Shown: positions 45,420 to 54,378, counted from the stretch's first letter. The stretch is DNA of 64,000 bases from Chloroflexota bacterium (GCA_005881275.1 VBEF01000036.1:42504-106503); one strand, 5' to 3'. Notes: generated by a model from the sequence alone, not told the origin. A program made the numbers and translations.

Positions 45420-46217
45420 ATAACGACTCGCTATCGCCTTCTGGCGCTGGACCTGGACGGGACGATTCTCGACCTGCAGCTGCGGCTCGACCCGCGCGAC
45501 CTCGAAGCCCTCCGCCGCATCCTCGCCGCGGGCGTCGCCGTGGTGGCCTGCACCGGCCGCCCGTTCCCTGGCGCGCTCCCATGGGTGAAGCGACTCGGGC
45601 TGGCGGGGCCGATCGTCTGCTATCAGGGCGCGGAGGTGAGGACCCTCGACGGGGGCGTTCTGCTTGACCACGGGGTGCCGCATGACATCGCGATGGAGGT
45701 CATCCGCTTTGCGCGGGAGCGTGATCTGCATGTGCAGGCTTATCGCGACGACCGGCTCATCGTCGAGCGCGACCGGCCCGAAGCGCATCGGTATGCGGAA
45801 CATGCGGGGATGGAGATCTACGTCGTCGGCGATCTCGACCAGGCCATGGGTCCGACCACGCCCAAGCTTGTGATCGTCTCCGAGCCTGCGATGCTCGAGG
45901 AGCTTCTGCCGGACGTCAGGCGCCGGTGGGCCGGAAGGCTCAACGCCGCGACTTCGACGCCCGACTACCTCGAGTTCACGAGCGTGGAAAGCGACAAGGC
46001 ATCTGCGCTCGGTTTCGTTTCGGAACGTCTGGGGATCTCGCAGATGGAAGTGGTCGCGGTGGGCGATGGACGCAACGACGCCACGATGATCGCCTGGGCT
46101 GGGCTGGGTGTCGCTGTGGAAGGGTCGCCGTCGGAGGTGATCGCCGCCGCCGACCGCACGATCCCCCGTCCAGGTCACGGTGGAATCCAGCAGCTCGCCG
46201 ACCTATTCCTTTATTAG
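45420..46217 (+). CDS. Cof-type HAD hydrolase without a standard start codon
   Basis: A protein of about 265 residues. Motif I is LALDLDGTILD just downstream of 45420; motif II is in VVACTGRPFPG; motif IV is VVAVGDGRNDATMIAWAGLGVAV. The ORF track begins at GTG 45540, which would delete the catalytic DLDGT. Between that GTG and the previous in-frame stop there is no ATG, GTG or TTG. ATA 45420 (before TTRYRLLALD), ATA 45414 or CTG 45441 are the options. Cof-type HADs dephosphorylate sugar phosphates or flavin/PLP-like phosphates. Confidence 0.8.
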   Translation: MTTRYRLLALDLDGTILDLQLRLDPRDLEALRRILAAGVAVVACTGRPFPGALPWVKRLGLAGPIVCYQGAEVRTLDGGVLLDHGVPHDIAMEVIRFARERDLHVQAYRDDRLIVERDRPEAHRYAEHAGMEIYVVGDLDQAMGPTTPKLVIVSEPAMLEELLPDVRRRWAGRLNAATSTPDYLEFTSVESDKASALGFVSERLGISQMEVVAVGDGRNDATMIAWAGLGVAVEGSPSEVIAAADRTIPRPGHGGIQQLADLFLY

Positions 46218-47024
46218 ATGGCAACCCTGCTGCTCGTGCACGCGCATCCGGACGACGAGGCAATCTCGACGGGCGGGGTGATGTTGAAAGCGAAGGCGCA
46301 CGGCCATCGCGTCGTCCTCATCACGGCCACCCGCGGCGAGGTGGGCGAGATCTACAACATGGACGAGGCGTCGTCCCGGCCGCGCCTGGGCGAGATCCGG
46401 ACCCAGGAGCTGAAAGCCGCGGCGGAAATCCTCGAAGTCGACAGGCTGGAGTTCCTCGGCTATCGAGACTCTGGAATGGTCGACACCGCGGACAACAAGG
46501 ACCCACGCTCGTTCCATCAGGCCAAGCTCGAGGACGCGGCGGCGAAGCTCGCGGTATTCATCCGCGAGGAGCGCCCGGACGTCGTCGTCACGTATGCGGA
46601 GGACGGCGTTTACGGACACCCCGATCACATCAAGGCTAACTTCGTGACGAATGCCGCGCTCGATATCGTCGAGCGTGACGGATCGCCGGTGAGAAAGCTG
46701 TACTACACCGCGATTCCGCGCACGATGATGGAGTCCTTCGTGCAGCAGATGCCGGAGGACGCCCAGCGCGCGATGGGCGGCAACATGCGGATCGCGGGGA
46801 CGCCCGATGAGCTCGTCACCACCCACGTCGACGTGCACGAGTATGTCGACCGCAAGCGTGACGCGTTCCGCGCCCACGTGAGCCAGAACGACCCGAACTC
46901 TTGGTTCACGACGATGGCGAGTCAGGTCTACGAGCTCGCGTTCGGCACCGAGCACTACCAGCTGGCCAGGGGCAAGCCGGGCGCTTCGCTCCCTGAAGAC
47001 GATCTGTTCGCGGGGATCAGCTAG
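46218..47024 (+). CDS. PIG-L family deacetylase (MshB/Mca-like)
   Basis: A 268-residue zinc-dependent LmbE/PIG-L protein. The zinc motif AHPDDEAISTGG and the distal HPDH in VYGHPDHIKAN are intact. The family includes MshB (GlcNAc-inositol deacetylase of mycothiol synthesis) and Mca (mycothiol S-conjugate amidase); the ino1 operon upstream makes either plausible but unproven. The ATG directly follows the HAD TAG. Confidence 0.88.
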   Translation: MATLLLVHAHPDDEAISTGGVMLKAKAHGHRVVLITATRGEVGEIYNMDEASSRPRLGEIRTQELKAAAEILEVDRLEFLGYRDSGMVDTADNKDPRSFHQAKLEDAAAKLAVFIREERPDVVVTYAEDGVYGHPDHIKANFVTNAALDIVERDGSPVRKLYYTAIPRTMMESFVQQMPEDAQRAMGGNMRIAGTPDELVTTHVDVHEYVDRKRDAFRAHVSQNDPNSWFTTMASQVYELAFGTEHYQLARGKPGASLPEDDLFAGIS

Positions 47025-47070
47025 GCAAACAGACCGTCGCAACGGCCATGGCGGTGCAGACCATCTCACG

Positions 47071-47076
47071 TAGACT
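47071..47076 (+). promoter_or_regulatory. Candidate -10 box of ispH
   Basis: TAGACT lies 9 nt before the ispH ATG without a Shine-Dalgarno; transcription would start within three bases of the start codon. Confidence 0.35.
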
Positions 47077-47085
47077 CGAAGCGCG

Positions 47086-47955
47086 ATGCAGGTTCTCAAG
47101 ATCACACCGCGCGGCTACTGCCACGGCGTGGTGGACGCGTTCCGCATCGCCAAGCGGGTGCGCGAAGAGACCCAGGGACCCGTCCATATGCTCGGCATGC
47201 TGGTCCACAACACCCACGCCACGGACGACCTGCAGCGTCAAGGCGTCGCGCTCATCGACCAACCGAACAGGCTGGAAGGACTCGAACACATCAAAGAAGG
47301 CACTGTGATCTTCACCGCGCATGGCGTCTCGCCTCAGGTCAAGCAGCGCGCGGTGGAGCTCGGGCTGACGCCCGTGGACGCGACGTGCTCCGACGTGGTG
47401 CGCACCCACGAGCTGGTTGCGGACCTCGCGCGTAAGGGCTACGAGGTCGTGTACATCGGGCGAAAGGGACACCCTGAGCCGGAGGGGGTGATGGGCGAAG
47501 CGCCCGAGAACGTGCACCTTGTCCAGGAACCCGACGACATCGACGCGCTGGAGCTCGACGGCGACCGCATCGCCGTCACGTGCCAGACGACGCTGTCGGT
47601 CTGGGACACCGAAGACCTGATCGGCCGCGTGAAGGCGCGCTACCCGCAGGCCGAGGTCTACAACGAGATCTGCCGGGCGACCCAGGAGCGCCAGGAGGCG
47701 GCGGTCGAGGCGGCGAAGGAAGTCGACCTCGTCATCGTGGTGGGCAGCACCCGCTCGTCCAACTCGCTGCGTCTGGTCGAGGTGGTCAAGAAGCTGGGCC
47801 ACAAACCGGCCTACCTGGTCGACGACCTCAAAGAACTCGACCTGGCGTGGTTCAACGGGGCGAAGAAGGTCGGCGTCACCAGCGGCGCCTCCACCCCGAC
47901 CCAGCTCACGCGAAGGGTCATCGAGTACCTGGAGGCGCTGGAGCCCCCGGCCTAG
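47086..47955 (+). CDS. ispH: 4-hydroxy-3-methylbut-2-enyl diphosphate reductase
   Basis: A 289-residue iron-sulfur enzyme, last step of the MEP isoprenoid pathway, giving IPP and DMAPP. The three cluster cysteines are in RGYCHGVV, DATCSDVV and EICRATQER; FTAHGVSPQVKQRA, HPEPEGVMG and the SGASTPTQL end are conserved. The stop overlaps that of the convergent MaoC-like gene in CTAG. Confidence 0.95.
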   Translation: MQVLKITPRGYCHGVVDAFRIAKRVREETQGPVHMLGMLVHNTHATDDLQRQGVALIDQPNRLEGLEHIKEGTVIFTAHGVSPQVKQRAVELGLTPVDATCSDVVRTHELVADLARKGYEVVYIGRKGHPEPEGVMGEAPENVHLVQEPDDIDALELDGDRIAVTCQTTLSVWDTEDLIGRVKARYPQAEVYNEICRATQERQEAAVEAAKEVDLVIVVGSTRSSNSLRLVEVVKKLGHKPAYLVDDLKELDLAWFNGAKKVGVTSGASTPTQLTRRVIEYLEALEPPA

Positions 47956-48734
47956 GTGCCTCGCAGGCGGCGCAGGACGCCGCCGATCCCTCTCCTGCCG
48001 GCGGTGCGCGAAGGCGTGGCGGGCTCGGATGTGCCCGACGCCGCCTCAGGAGGGGCATCGGTTTCGGGGGTGTGAGCGGCTCTCGGCTCGTGCTCCTCCT
48101 CTCGCGCCCCCGACCCTGACGACCGGCGCCGCCGTCTTCGCCGCGAGGGCCCGGCCGCGCGCTCCGGCTTGGCCTCGCCGGCTGGAGGTGCGGCCACCGC
48201 CGGCGGCTCCGGCAGCACCCCGTTGGTGGGACGGGACCTCCGACGCCGGCGTCTCGGCCCGGCCGCCGGCGTGGGCGCAACCTCCGGCGCACGCTCGCGG
48301 GCGCGAGCCGCGGCCCGCCTCACCTTGGCGCCGATCTCGCCCTCGGCGCAGAGCGTCCCGTCGCTGGTGTGGACGTCGACCCTCCACACCACGATCGAGG
48401 AGGGCGCACCGCCAACCGGCGGCCGCTTCTGGGTCAGCATCCAGTGGGTGTAGATCGTGTCGCCCGCGTGCACCGCGCGCGGGAACTTCCAGTTCAACCA
48501 CTCCCATTCGGCCACGGCCGGGACCGGCATGTCGACCGAGCCCAAGCCGACGGCCATGGCGACGACAAGCGCGGGGGGCGCCTCCCGGCGGCCGTCACCC
48601 GACGACTCGATCGTCAGTGGCGACAGGTCGCCGGCCACGCCTGCAAACAGCGTTATCTCGGCTTCGGAGATGGTCCGGCGGCGCGTCGTCCATTCGCCGC
48701 CGAGGGGAAGCTCATCGTAAGAAAGCGGCTCCAG
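47952..48734 (-). CDS. MaoC-like hot-dog protein with Arg/Pro-rich tail
   Basis: About 260 residues. The N-terminal 120 residues resemble a MaoC dehydratase or hot-dog domain (TISEAEITLFAGVAGDLSPL, AGDTIYTHWMLTQKR, VWRVDVHTSDGTLCAEGEI). The rest is a low-complexity tail with RRRRRRS runs and Pro/Ala stretches, suggesting nucleic-acid or acidic-polymer contact. The ORF track starts at GTG 48638, which removes about 32 conserved residues (PLSYDELPLGGEWTTRR). CTG 48734, 9 nt after TATACT, is the likely start; no ATG/GTG/TTG is available upstream. Confidence 0.7.
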   Translation of the reverse strand: MEPLSYDELPLGGEWTTRRRTISEAEITLFAGVAGDLSPLTIESSGDGRREAPPALVVAMAVGLGSVDMPVPAVAEWEWLNWKFPRAVHAGDTIYTHWMLTQKRPPVGGAPSSIVVWRVDVHTSDGTLCAEGEIGAKVRRAAARARERAPEVAPTPAAGPRRRRRRSRPTNGVLPEPPAVAAPPAGEAKPERAAGPSRRRRRRRSSGSGAREEEHEPRAAHTPETDAPPEAASGTSEPATPSRTAGRRGIGGVLRRLRGT

Positions 48735-48743
48735 ATCGGGCCG

Positions 48744-48749
48744 AGTATA
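48744..48749 (-). promoter_or_regulatory. -10 box of the MaoC-like gene
   Basis: TATACT on the minus strand lies 9 nt before CTG 48734. It supports an upstream, non-ATG start for this gene. Confidence 0.45.
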
Positions 48750-48832
48750 GCCCGCGGGCCAACTTCAAATTCAGGCGCGGTCGCCTGCACCGCCCCGTTA
48801 GGGAACCAACTCCAAGGTACCCGCGTTAACCT

Positions 48833-50020
48833 ATGGCAACTTCAGAACCAGGAGGCCCCTCGGTGGAGCTCGCCGGCGTACTGCTCGTCGTTTCGGTCTT
48901 GCTGGTTCTCGCCTTCATCCTGCTGACCGTCTCCTTGATGCGCCTGCGCGGGACGACGCGCGAGCTCGAGGCCACGCTGGCCGACGAGAGCGGCGCCCGC
49001 GACCGGGCGGCCCTGCTCCTGGCGATAGCCTCCGCCGTCAACTCGTCGCTTGCCCTCGAAGAGGTGCTCAACGTCGCCCTGACCCACGCCGGCCGGATCA
49101 TGGGCGCGGTCGCCGGCGCGATGTACCTGGTCAGATCCGGCAAGGCCGAGATGTACCGCGAGGCGTCTTACAACCTCACCAACCGGGCCCGGGGCGGCGT
49201 GCGGAAGATCGACGAGGAACCGCTGCAAACCGTCCTGTCGGTGATGCGGCCGCTGGTCGTCAACCTCGACGAGCACACGGCCCCAGGCCTGGAGGCGGGG
49301 GGTCATCCGCAGCACGCGCTGGTCGTCCCCATCCAGCGCTCTGGGCAACTGATGGGTGCCATGGAGCTCTACCTCAACGCCTGGCGCGAGCTCAGCGACG
49401 ACCAGGCGGACCTTTTGAACGGAGTCGCTTCGCAAGCCGCAATCGCGATTCGCCACGCCCAGCTGTTCCAGGCCCAGGAGGAGAACGCGCTCACAGATGA
49501 GCTCACCAAGCTGCCCAACCGCCGCCACCTGGCCCAGCGGTTCCTGCAGGAGATGCAGCGCGCCCGGCGTCACCACAACGCGATCGCCTTCCTGATGATC
49601 GACCTCGACCATTTCAAGCAGGTCAACGACACATACGGACACCTGAACGGCGACGCGGTGCTCGCGGAGCTGGCCCAGATCCTGGTCACCGGTGCGCGTG
49701 AGTCAGATGTTTGCGCCCGCTACGGTGGCGAGGAATTTGCCCTGATCCTTCACGAGACGACCGAGCCGGGTGCGCGCACGCTCGCCGAGCGCATTCGCGC
49801 GAAAGTCGCCGCGGCCACCTTCCCCGGCGGCCTGAAGCTGACGATCAGCGTCGGCGTGGCCGCGACTGACGAACCTGCGCTCTTCACACAGCTCATCGAC
49901 CGCGCCGACCAGGCGCTCTACGCCGCCAAGCAGGGCGGCCGGAACCAGGTCCGTGTCGCCGACATGAAGGCGCCCGCGCCCAAACCGCATTCCGCCAAGC
50001 CGGAGGCCGAACCCGTCTAA
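48833..50020 (+). CDS. Membrane-anchored GAF-GGDEF diguanylate cyclase
   Basis: A 395-residue protein. A single N-terminal membrane segment (LAGVLLVVSVLLVLAFILL) is followed by a GAF-like sensor (residues 60-210; LLLAIASAVNSSLALEEVLN) and a GGDEF domain (LTDELTKLPNRRHLAQRF, DLDHFKQVNDTYGH). The active-site motif is GGEEF, and the inhibitory I-site RESD lies five residues before it, so feedback-inhibited c-di-GMP synthesis is expected. The C-terminus is Pro/Ala-rich. A YajQ protein at 18 kb is a possible effector. Confidence 0.93.
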   Translation: MATSEPGGPSVELAGVLLVVSVLLVLAFILLTVSLMRLRGTTRELEATLADESGARDRAALLLAIASAVNSSLALEEVLNVALTHAGRIMGAVAGAMYLVRSGKAEMYREASYNLTNRARGGVRKIDEEPLQTVLSVMRPLVVNLDEHTAPGLEAGGHPQHALVVPIQRSGQLMGAMELYLNAWRELSDDQADLLNGVASQAAIAIRHAQLFQAQEENALTDELTKLPNRRHLAQRFLQEMQRARRHHNAIAFLMIDLDHFKQVNDTYGHLNGDAVLAELAQILVTGARESDVCARYGGEEFALILHETTEPGARTLAERIRAKVAAATFPGGLKLTISVGVAATDEPALFTQLIDRADQALYAAKQGGRNQVRVADMKAPAPKPHSAKPEAEPV

Positions 50021-50023
50021 TCT
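50018..50023 (+). promoter_or_regulatory. -10 box of the NUDIX gene
   Basis: TAATCT lies 8 nt before GTG 50032. The box overlaps the stop codon of the diguanylate cyclase gene, so the NUDIX gene could have its own leaderless transcript. Confidence 0.45.
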
Positions 50024-50031
50024 CAGGCTGG

Positions 50032-50625
50032 GTGAGCCACTTCTGCGTGAACTGCGGCGCGCCGCTCGCGCCGCGAACCATCGAAGGCCGCGAGCTCGAA
50101 GCTTGTCCCAACGATGACTACGTACTGTGGCGTGACCCGAAGGTCGCCACGGCGGTGGTCGTCGAGGCAGGAGGCGGAATCGTGCTCGGCCGGCGCAGCA
50201 TCGAACCGGGTTACGGCCTATGGTGCCTGCCCGGGGGGTTCGTCAACCATGACGAGGATCCCGCTGGGGCCGCGGTGCGCGAGTGCATGGAGGAGATCAA
50301 CGCGCGCGTCGATCTCACCGGACTGATCGGCGTCTATCACGTCGCCAAGACCACCACGTCGAGCATGGTTGGGATCGCATACCGCGGCCGCTTGAGCGAA
50401 GGTGCCGCGATCACCGCCGGTCCGGAGATGCTCGAGGTGCGCGTCTTTCCACTTGACGGGCTACCGCCGATCGCCTTTCCAAGTCACCAGGCTGTGCTGG
50501 CCGCTTATCTCAGGTCCCCGGAGCTGGTGGTGGGACCGGAACCTCTGACCGCCGCCGCAGGGGCTCGACCTGCATCGCCGCCATCACCAGGGCCAGCGCC
50601 ACGGCGACAGCGGCGCAAAGGGTGA
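50032..50625 (+). CDS. NUDIX hydrolase with N-terminal zinc ribbon
   Basis: A 197-residue protein. An N-terminal ribbon FCVNCGAPL...CPNDDYVLW precedes a NUDIX domain whose box is GGFVNHDEDPAGAAVRECMEEIN. This layout resembles NADH pyrophosphatase/ADP-ribose-type members, which hydrolyse nucleoside diphosphate derivatives. The last 20 residues are Pro/Arg-rich and overlap the convergent MFS gene by 116 bases. It starts at GTG 50032. Confidence 0.88.
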   Translation: MSHFCVNCGAPLAPRTIEGRELEACPNDDYVLWRDPKVATAVVVEAGGGIVLGRRSIEPGYGLWCLPGGFVNHDEDPAGAAVRECMEEINARVDLTGLIGVYHVAKTTTSSMVGIAYRGRLSEGAAITAGPEMLEVRVFPLDGLPPIAFPSHQAVLAAYLRSPELVVGPEPLTAAAGARPASPPSPGPAPRRQRRKG

Positions 50626-51721
50626 ACCCCGCCGCGTAGCCGTAACCCTGGACGATCGGGCCGAAGATCAGCGGCCCGGCCGAAAGCCCCAGGAACAGGA
50701 CGGTGCCGTACATGCCCATCGTCACCCCGCGCGTGGACGCGCCTGATAGATCCCCGAACACGACTCCGATAGCGACGAACGCTGCCGCCATGAAGGGCGT
50801 GCCGATAGCGATCACGATCGCCGGCAGCAAGAAACCGCTGAGGTGACCGAGCACGATCGTCGCGGCGGACCACACCACCACTCCTGTCAGCACGATCGGC
50901 CAGCGGCGCCGGGCGCGGTCGACGATTCGCCCGGCCACCGGTCGCGAGCCTGCGTTGAAAATGGCTTGCAACCCGAGAAGCAGGCCAACCTGGAAGCTGG
51001 GAAGCCCGAGGCTCTCTCTGGCAAAGATCGGGACGAAGGCGCCGAACGTTCCCCAGACGAGGGTCATGCTGATGAGCCCGATCGTGACGGGCACAAAAGC
51101 CGCCTGCCTTGCCAACGCCCGAAGCGGTTCGCGCAACGCGAGCCCCTGGCCCGTGTGCTGGCGCGTCTGGCTCGCCGCCAGGGCGCCGGGGATGGTGAAG
51201 ATCAGAAGCGCCGTCGTCACGGCGATGTCAGTCCTCAGGTCGATCCACTTGAGAGCGAGACCGGCGATAGCCGGCCCAAGCGTGAAGCCGACCTGCATCG
51301 ATAGCGTCAGCCAGCCCATCGCGCGGCCGAGCCGCCCCCTGGACACCGATTCCGTGACGGCGCTGAACAGGGCCGATTGCTGAGCACCCGCGGCGAGCCC
51401 GCCCACGATCTGCCACAGGAACAGGGGAGCGACGCTGTCCGTGAAGGCGGTGGCGAGCTGCGAGGCGGCGGTGGCCGCGAGCGACAGGCCCAGCAGGGTG
51501 CGGGCGCCGAAGCGATCGACCAGCAGGCCTGACGGAAGCGAGAGCAGCGCCGCGGCTATGGTCGCGACCGAGAAGAGAGCGCCGACCTGGAATCGACTTG
51601 CGCCAAGGTCGTGGGCGTACAGCGGTACGGTGACTCCGCGGGCCGCGATCGTGGCGAAAACCGCTCCGGCCGCCACGTACAGGAAGACCATGCGACGCGA
51701 TTCGGGGACGGCCCGGGCCAC
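50510..51721 (-). CDS. MFS transporter
   Basis: A 403-residue, twelve-helix permease. FLYVAAGAVFATIAARGVTVPLY, PSGLLVDRFGARTLLGLSL (motif A) and GRIVDRARRRWPIVLTGVVV (its repeat in the second half) mark the MFS fold. The substrate is not predictable. The ORF track begins at 52060 across the cyclase gene; GTG 51721 lies 7 nt after TATGGT, and an ATG at 51733 overlaps that box. The 3' end overlaps the NUDIX gene. Confidence 0.85.
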   Translation of the reverse strand: MARAVPESRRMVFLYVAAGAVFATIAARGVTVPLYAHDLGASRFQVGALFSVATIAAALLSLPSGLLVDRFGARTLLGLSLAATAASQLATAFTDSVAPLFLWQIVGGLAAGAQQSALFSAVTESVSRGRLGRAMGWLTLSMQVGFTLGPAIAGLALKWIDLRTDIAVTTALLIFTIPGALAASQTRQHTGQGLALREPLRALARQAAFVPVTIGLISMTLVWGTFGAFVPIFARESLGLPSFQVGLLLGLQAIFNAGSRPVAGRIVDRARRRWPIVLTGVVVWSAATIVLGHLSGFLLPAIVIAIGTPFMAAAFVAIGVVFGDLSGASTRGVTMGMYGTVLFLGLSAGPLIFGPIVQGYGYAAGFTLCAAVAVALALVMAAMQVEPLRRRSEVPVPPPAPGT

Positions 51722-51727
51722 CGCCCC

Positions 51728-51734
51728 TACCATA
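51728..51734. promoter_or_regulatory. Shared bidirectional -10 box (MFS gene / adenylate cyclase)
   Basis: TACCATA on the plus strand reads TATGGTA on the minus strand. Minus TATGGT is 7 nt before GTG 51721; plus TACCAT is 9 nt before ATG 51743. Only 21 bases separate the two start codons, so both promoters must use this box. Confidence 0.55.
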
Positions 51735-51742
51735 CCGGCGAC

Positions 51743-53638
51743 ATGGTCCGCGAGCGGGTCGGCGACTGGCGCCTCGCCTGGCGGTTCGCGCTCGTGGGCG
51801 CGCTTGCCGGTCTGCTTGTGCTCACTCTTGCTCAAACCGGTCTCACGAACGGAACATTCGACGTCGGTCAGGATCAGTTCTTTCCCGCGCCGGCACCTGA
51901 TTCGCAGATCTCCTTCGTCGAGATCGATTCCAGGAGCCAGAAGGACATTGGGGCTTATCCGTTCAACAACGCATATCACGCCAAGGTGATCGACTACCTC
52001 GCGCGCCTGCACCCAAAGGTGATCCTGTTCGACATCGTCCTCGACCACCTGACGTTCCACGACGTCGAGACCGGCGAGGACACCGACGCGCTGTTGACGA
52101 AGTCGATCACGAACGCGGGAAACGTCGTTCTCGCGTGCACCCTGGACGATGCACCAAAAGGTGAGTTTTCAACCGTTGCTGCGGGGGTCGGTGAGCGGGG
52201 CTTGGGATATCCAGACCATGCCAATGCGATTCGCGGGGTCGTGCTGCGGCCGGACCCCAAATCGACCTGCCCGCAAAACGAGAGCGACGAGCCGGCCTTC
52301 CTGCTCGCGCTGCGCATAGCCGGCGGGATAGACAGTCCGCTGCAGGTCCGCGGGTCCGAAGCGAGCTTCGGTAAGCATCGAATCCCGCTGGTCGGCAATC
52401 AGATGCTGATCAACTTCACACGCGGGTCAGGCACGAGCTGCGCGTACGTCGACGCCTACAACGAGAGCTGCGCACGCCCTGATCTGATCACCGATCACAT
52501 CGTGGTCGTGGGCACCAAGCTGATCGACGCGGGCGACGTCAGGCCGAACTGCATGCTGGACAGCCAGAACTACGGCTACCGAATCCAGGCCGACGCGATG
52601 AGCACGATCCTCAACGACCGATACGTTCACGTTCAGCCGCCGATCTCGATGCGGCTTGCGGTCTTGCTGCTGGCGGCGATCGTCGGCTTGATCGTGTATC
52701 TGCTGTCCTTTCGCGCGGCCATGCTTCTGACCGGGGTGGTGCTCGGCGCCTACTACGGAGGCATCTATCTCCTCGGCCGGCAGGGCTACCTCGCCGACCC
52801 GCTTTACGCGCCCATTGCGATTGTCGTCGCGGCGACCTTCTCGCTCGGCGCCCGTTACGTGCTCGAAGAACGGGAGCGTCGTAAGGTCGAGCGCATCTTC
52901 GGCCAGTACATCGATCCACGCGTCGCGCGGCAGCTAGCGGCGACGCGCTCGGTGGACGAGCTCATTTCAAGAGGTGAACGGCGCGATCTCACGGTCTTGT
53001 TCATGGACATCCGCGGCTTCACGTCCATGTCGGAATCGATGCGCGCCGACGACGTGCTGGCCGTGATCCAGGATTACCTTGACGAGATGAGCAAGCTCAT
53101 CCTGAAATGGGACGGGCTGATCGACAAGTATGTCGGCGACGAGGTCATGGCGCTCTGGAATGTGCCACTGGCGCAGGCCGACCACCCGCTGCTCGCGATT
53201 CGCTGCGCGTACGAGCTCATCCGCAACGCACCAGCGGTGGAAGCGAAGCTCGCCGCGCGCGGACTGCCTCCGATCGCGTGGGGCGTGGGCATCAACAGCG
53301 GTCCCGCCGTCGTCGGCAACATCGGCAGCCAGGATCGCCTGCAGTACACGGCGCTGGGCGACACCGTGAACACCGCGGCGCGCTTCTGCGGCGCGGCCCG
53401 CGCGTTCGATGTCTTGATCGGGTACGCGACCTATCAGGCATGCGCCGACTACATCGCGGTGGACGAGCTGCCCGGCATGCAGCTCAAGGGCAAATCGGCG
53501 GAGACCTTCCGCGTTTTCAAGGTGACCGCAATCCGGGAACAGAAGGGATCGCCCTGGGTGCCTGTGCCTACCGACGCGGCGTCGCACGCTTACGAAGCCA
53601 ACAAGCAGCTCTACGCGACGCAGTCCGTCTTCGCATGA
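51743..53638 (+). CDS. CHASE2-domain class III adenylate/guanylate cyclase
   Basis: A 631-residue membrane receptor. An N-terminal membrane segment (WRFALVGALAGLLVLTLAQ) leads to an extracytoplasmic CHASE2 domain (SFVEIDSRSQKDIGAYPF, PKVILFDIVLDH). Three membrane segments follow at about residues 297-375, then a cyclase domain. Metal-binding Asp residues lie in LTVLFMDIRGFTS and IDKYVGDEVMALW; the transition-state Asn-Arg is in ALGDTVNTAARF. The KYVGD lysine favours ATP. Its TGA overlaps the sirtuin start (ATGA). The ORF track's 51611 start is a shadow. Confidence 0.92.
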   Translation: MVRERVGDWRLAWRFALVGALAGLLVLTLAQTGLTNGTFDVGQDQFFPAPAPDSQISFVEIDSRSQKDIGAYPFNNAYHAKVIDYLARLHPKVILFDIVLDHLTFHDVETGEDTDALLTKSITNAGNVVLACTLDDAPKGEFSTVAAGVGERGLGYPDHANAIRGVVLRPDPKSTCPQNESDEPAFLLALRIAGGIDSPLQVRGSEASFGKHRIPLVGNQMLINFTRGSGTSCAYVDAYNESCARPDLITDHIVVVGTKLIDAGDVRPNCMLDSQNYGYRIQADAMSTILNDRYVHVQPPISMRLAVLLLAAIVGLIVYLLSFRAAMLLTGVVLGAYYGGIYLLGRQGYLADPLYAPIAIVVAATFSLGARYVLEERERRKVERIFGQYIDPRVARQLAATRSVDELISRGERRDLTVLFMDIRGFTSMSESMRADDVLAVIQDYLDEMSKLILKWDGLIDKYVGDEVMALWNVPLAQADHPLLAIRCAYELIRNAPAVEAKLAARGLPPIAWGVGINSGPAVVGNIGSQDRLQYTALGDTVNTAARFCGAARAFDVLIGYATYQACADYIAVDELPGMQLKGKSAETFRVFKVTAIREQKGSPWVPVPTDAASHAYEANKQLYATQSVFA

Positions 53639-54378
53639 CAGTCGAACGGGCGGCGGAGATGCTTGCGACCGCACGTCATGGTGTGGCGCTCACCGGCGCG
53701 GGCGTCTCGGCGGAGAGCGGGATTCCGACGTTTCGCGGCGAGGGCGGCCTGTGGACGAAGTACGACCCCGTGAAGGTCTCCTCGATCGACAGCTTCATGG
53801 CGGATCCCACCTCGTACTGGAGGGTGTCGAAGGAGCGCGGCTCGGTGGCGCTGGCCGCTCGGCCCAACCCCGGTCACCTCGCGCTTGCCAGGATGGAGGC
53901 CGCGGGCCATCTGGTGGCGGTCGTGACCCAAAACACCGACGGGCTGCACCAGGATTCGGGCAGCAGGCGCGTCATCGAGCTGCACGGTTCGGGGCGCACG
54001 GTGCAGTGCCTCGAATGCGGGACTCGCGAGGCGAGGGCGAAGGTGCAGGCGCGACTCGAAGTTGAGATGCCGCCCCGCTGCCCGATCTGCGGAAGCATCT
54101 TCCTGAAACCGACGGTGGTCCTTTTCGGCGAACCGATGCCCGTGGCTGCTATCAACGAGGCGTACGAGCTTGCCCGCCAGGCCGACGTGATGCTCGTGGT
54201 CGGTTCGTCGCTGGTTGTTTACCCGGCGGCGGAGGTTCCGCTGGTCGCGGTGCGATCGGGCGCGCGGATGATTGTCGTCAACGCCGAACCGACTCCTTTC
54301 GACAGCTTCGCGGAGGTCGTCATCCTGGGCCGGTCAGGAGAAGTCCTGCCGGAGATCGCATCGCTCATAAATGGATGA
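53635..54378 (+). CDS. cobB: SIR2-family NAD-dependent protein deacylase
   Basis: A 247-residue sirtuin. ALTGAGVSAESGIPTFRG, the catalytic TQNTDGLHQDSGSRRVIELHG, the zinc ribbon CLECG...CPICG and VGSSLVVYPAAEVPL are intact. It removes acyl groups from lysines. Its translational coupling to a cyclase recalls the cAMP-regulated protein acetylation of mycobacteria (analogy only). The 3' end overlaps birA by 14 bases. Confidence 0.94.
   Translation: MTVERAAEMLATARHGVALTGAGVSAESGIPTFRGEGGLWTKYDPVKVSSIDSFMADPTSYWRVSKERGSVALAARPNPGHLALARMEAAGHLVAVVTQNTDGLHQDSGSRRVIELHGSGRTVQCLECGTREARAKVQARLEVEMPPRCPICGSIFLKPTVVLFGEPMPVAAINEAYELARQADVMLVVGSSLVVYPAAEVPLVAVRSGARMIVVNAEPTPFDSFAEVVILGRSGEVLPEIASLING

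Noticed and set aside
48029-48829. 266-aa Arg/Pro-rich plus-strand ORF
   Set aside because: It is antisense to the MaoC-like gene and its low-complexity tail.
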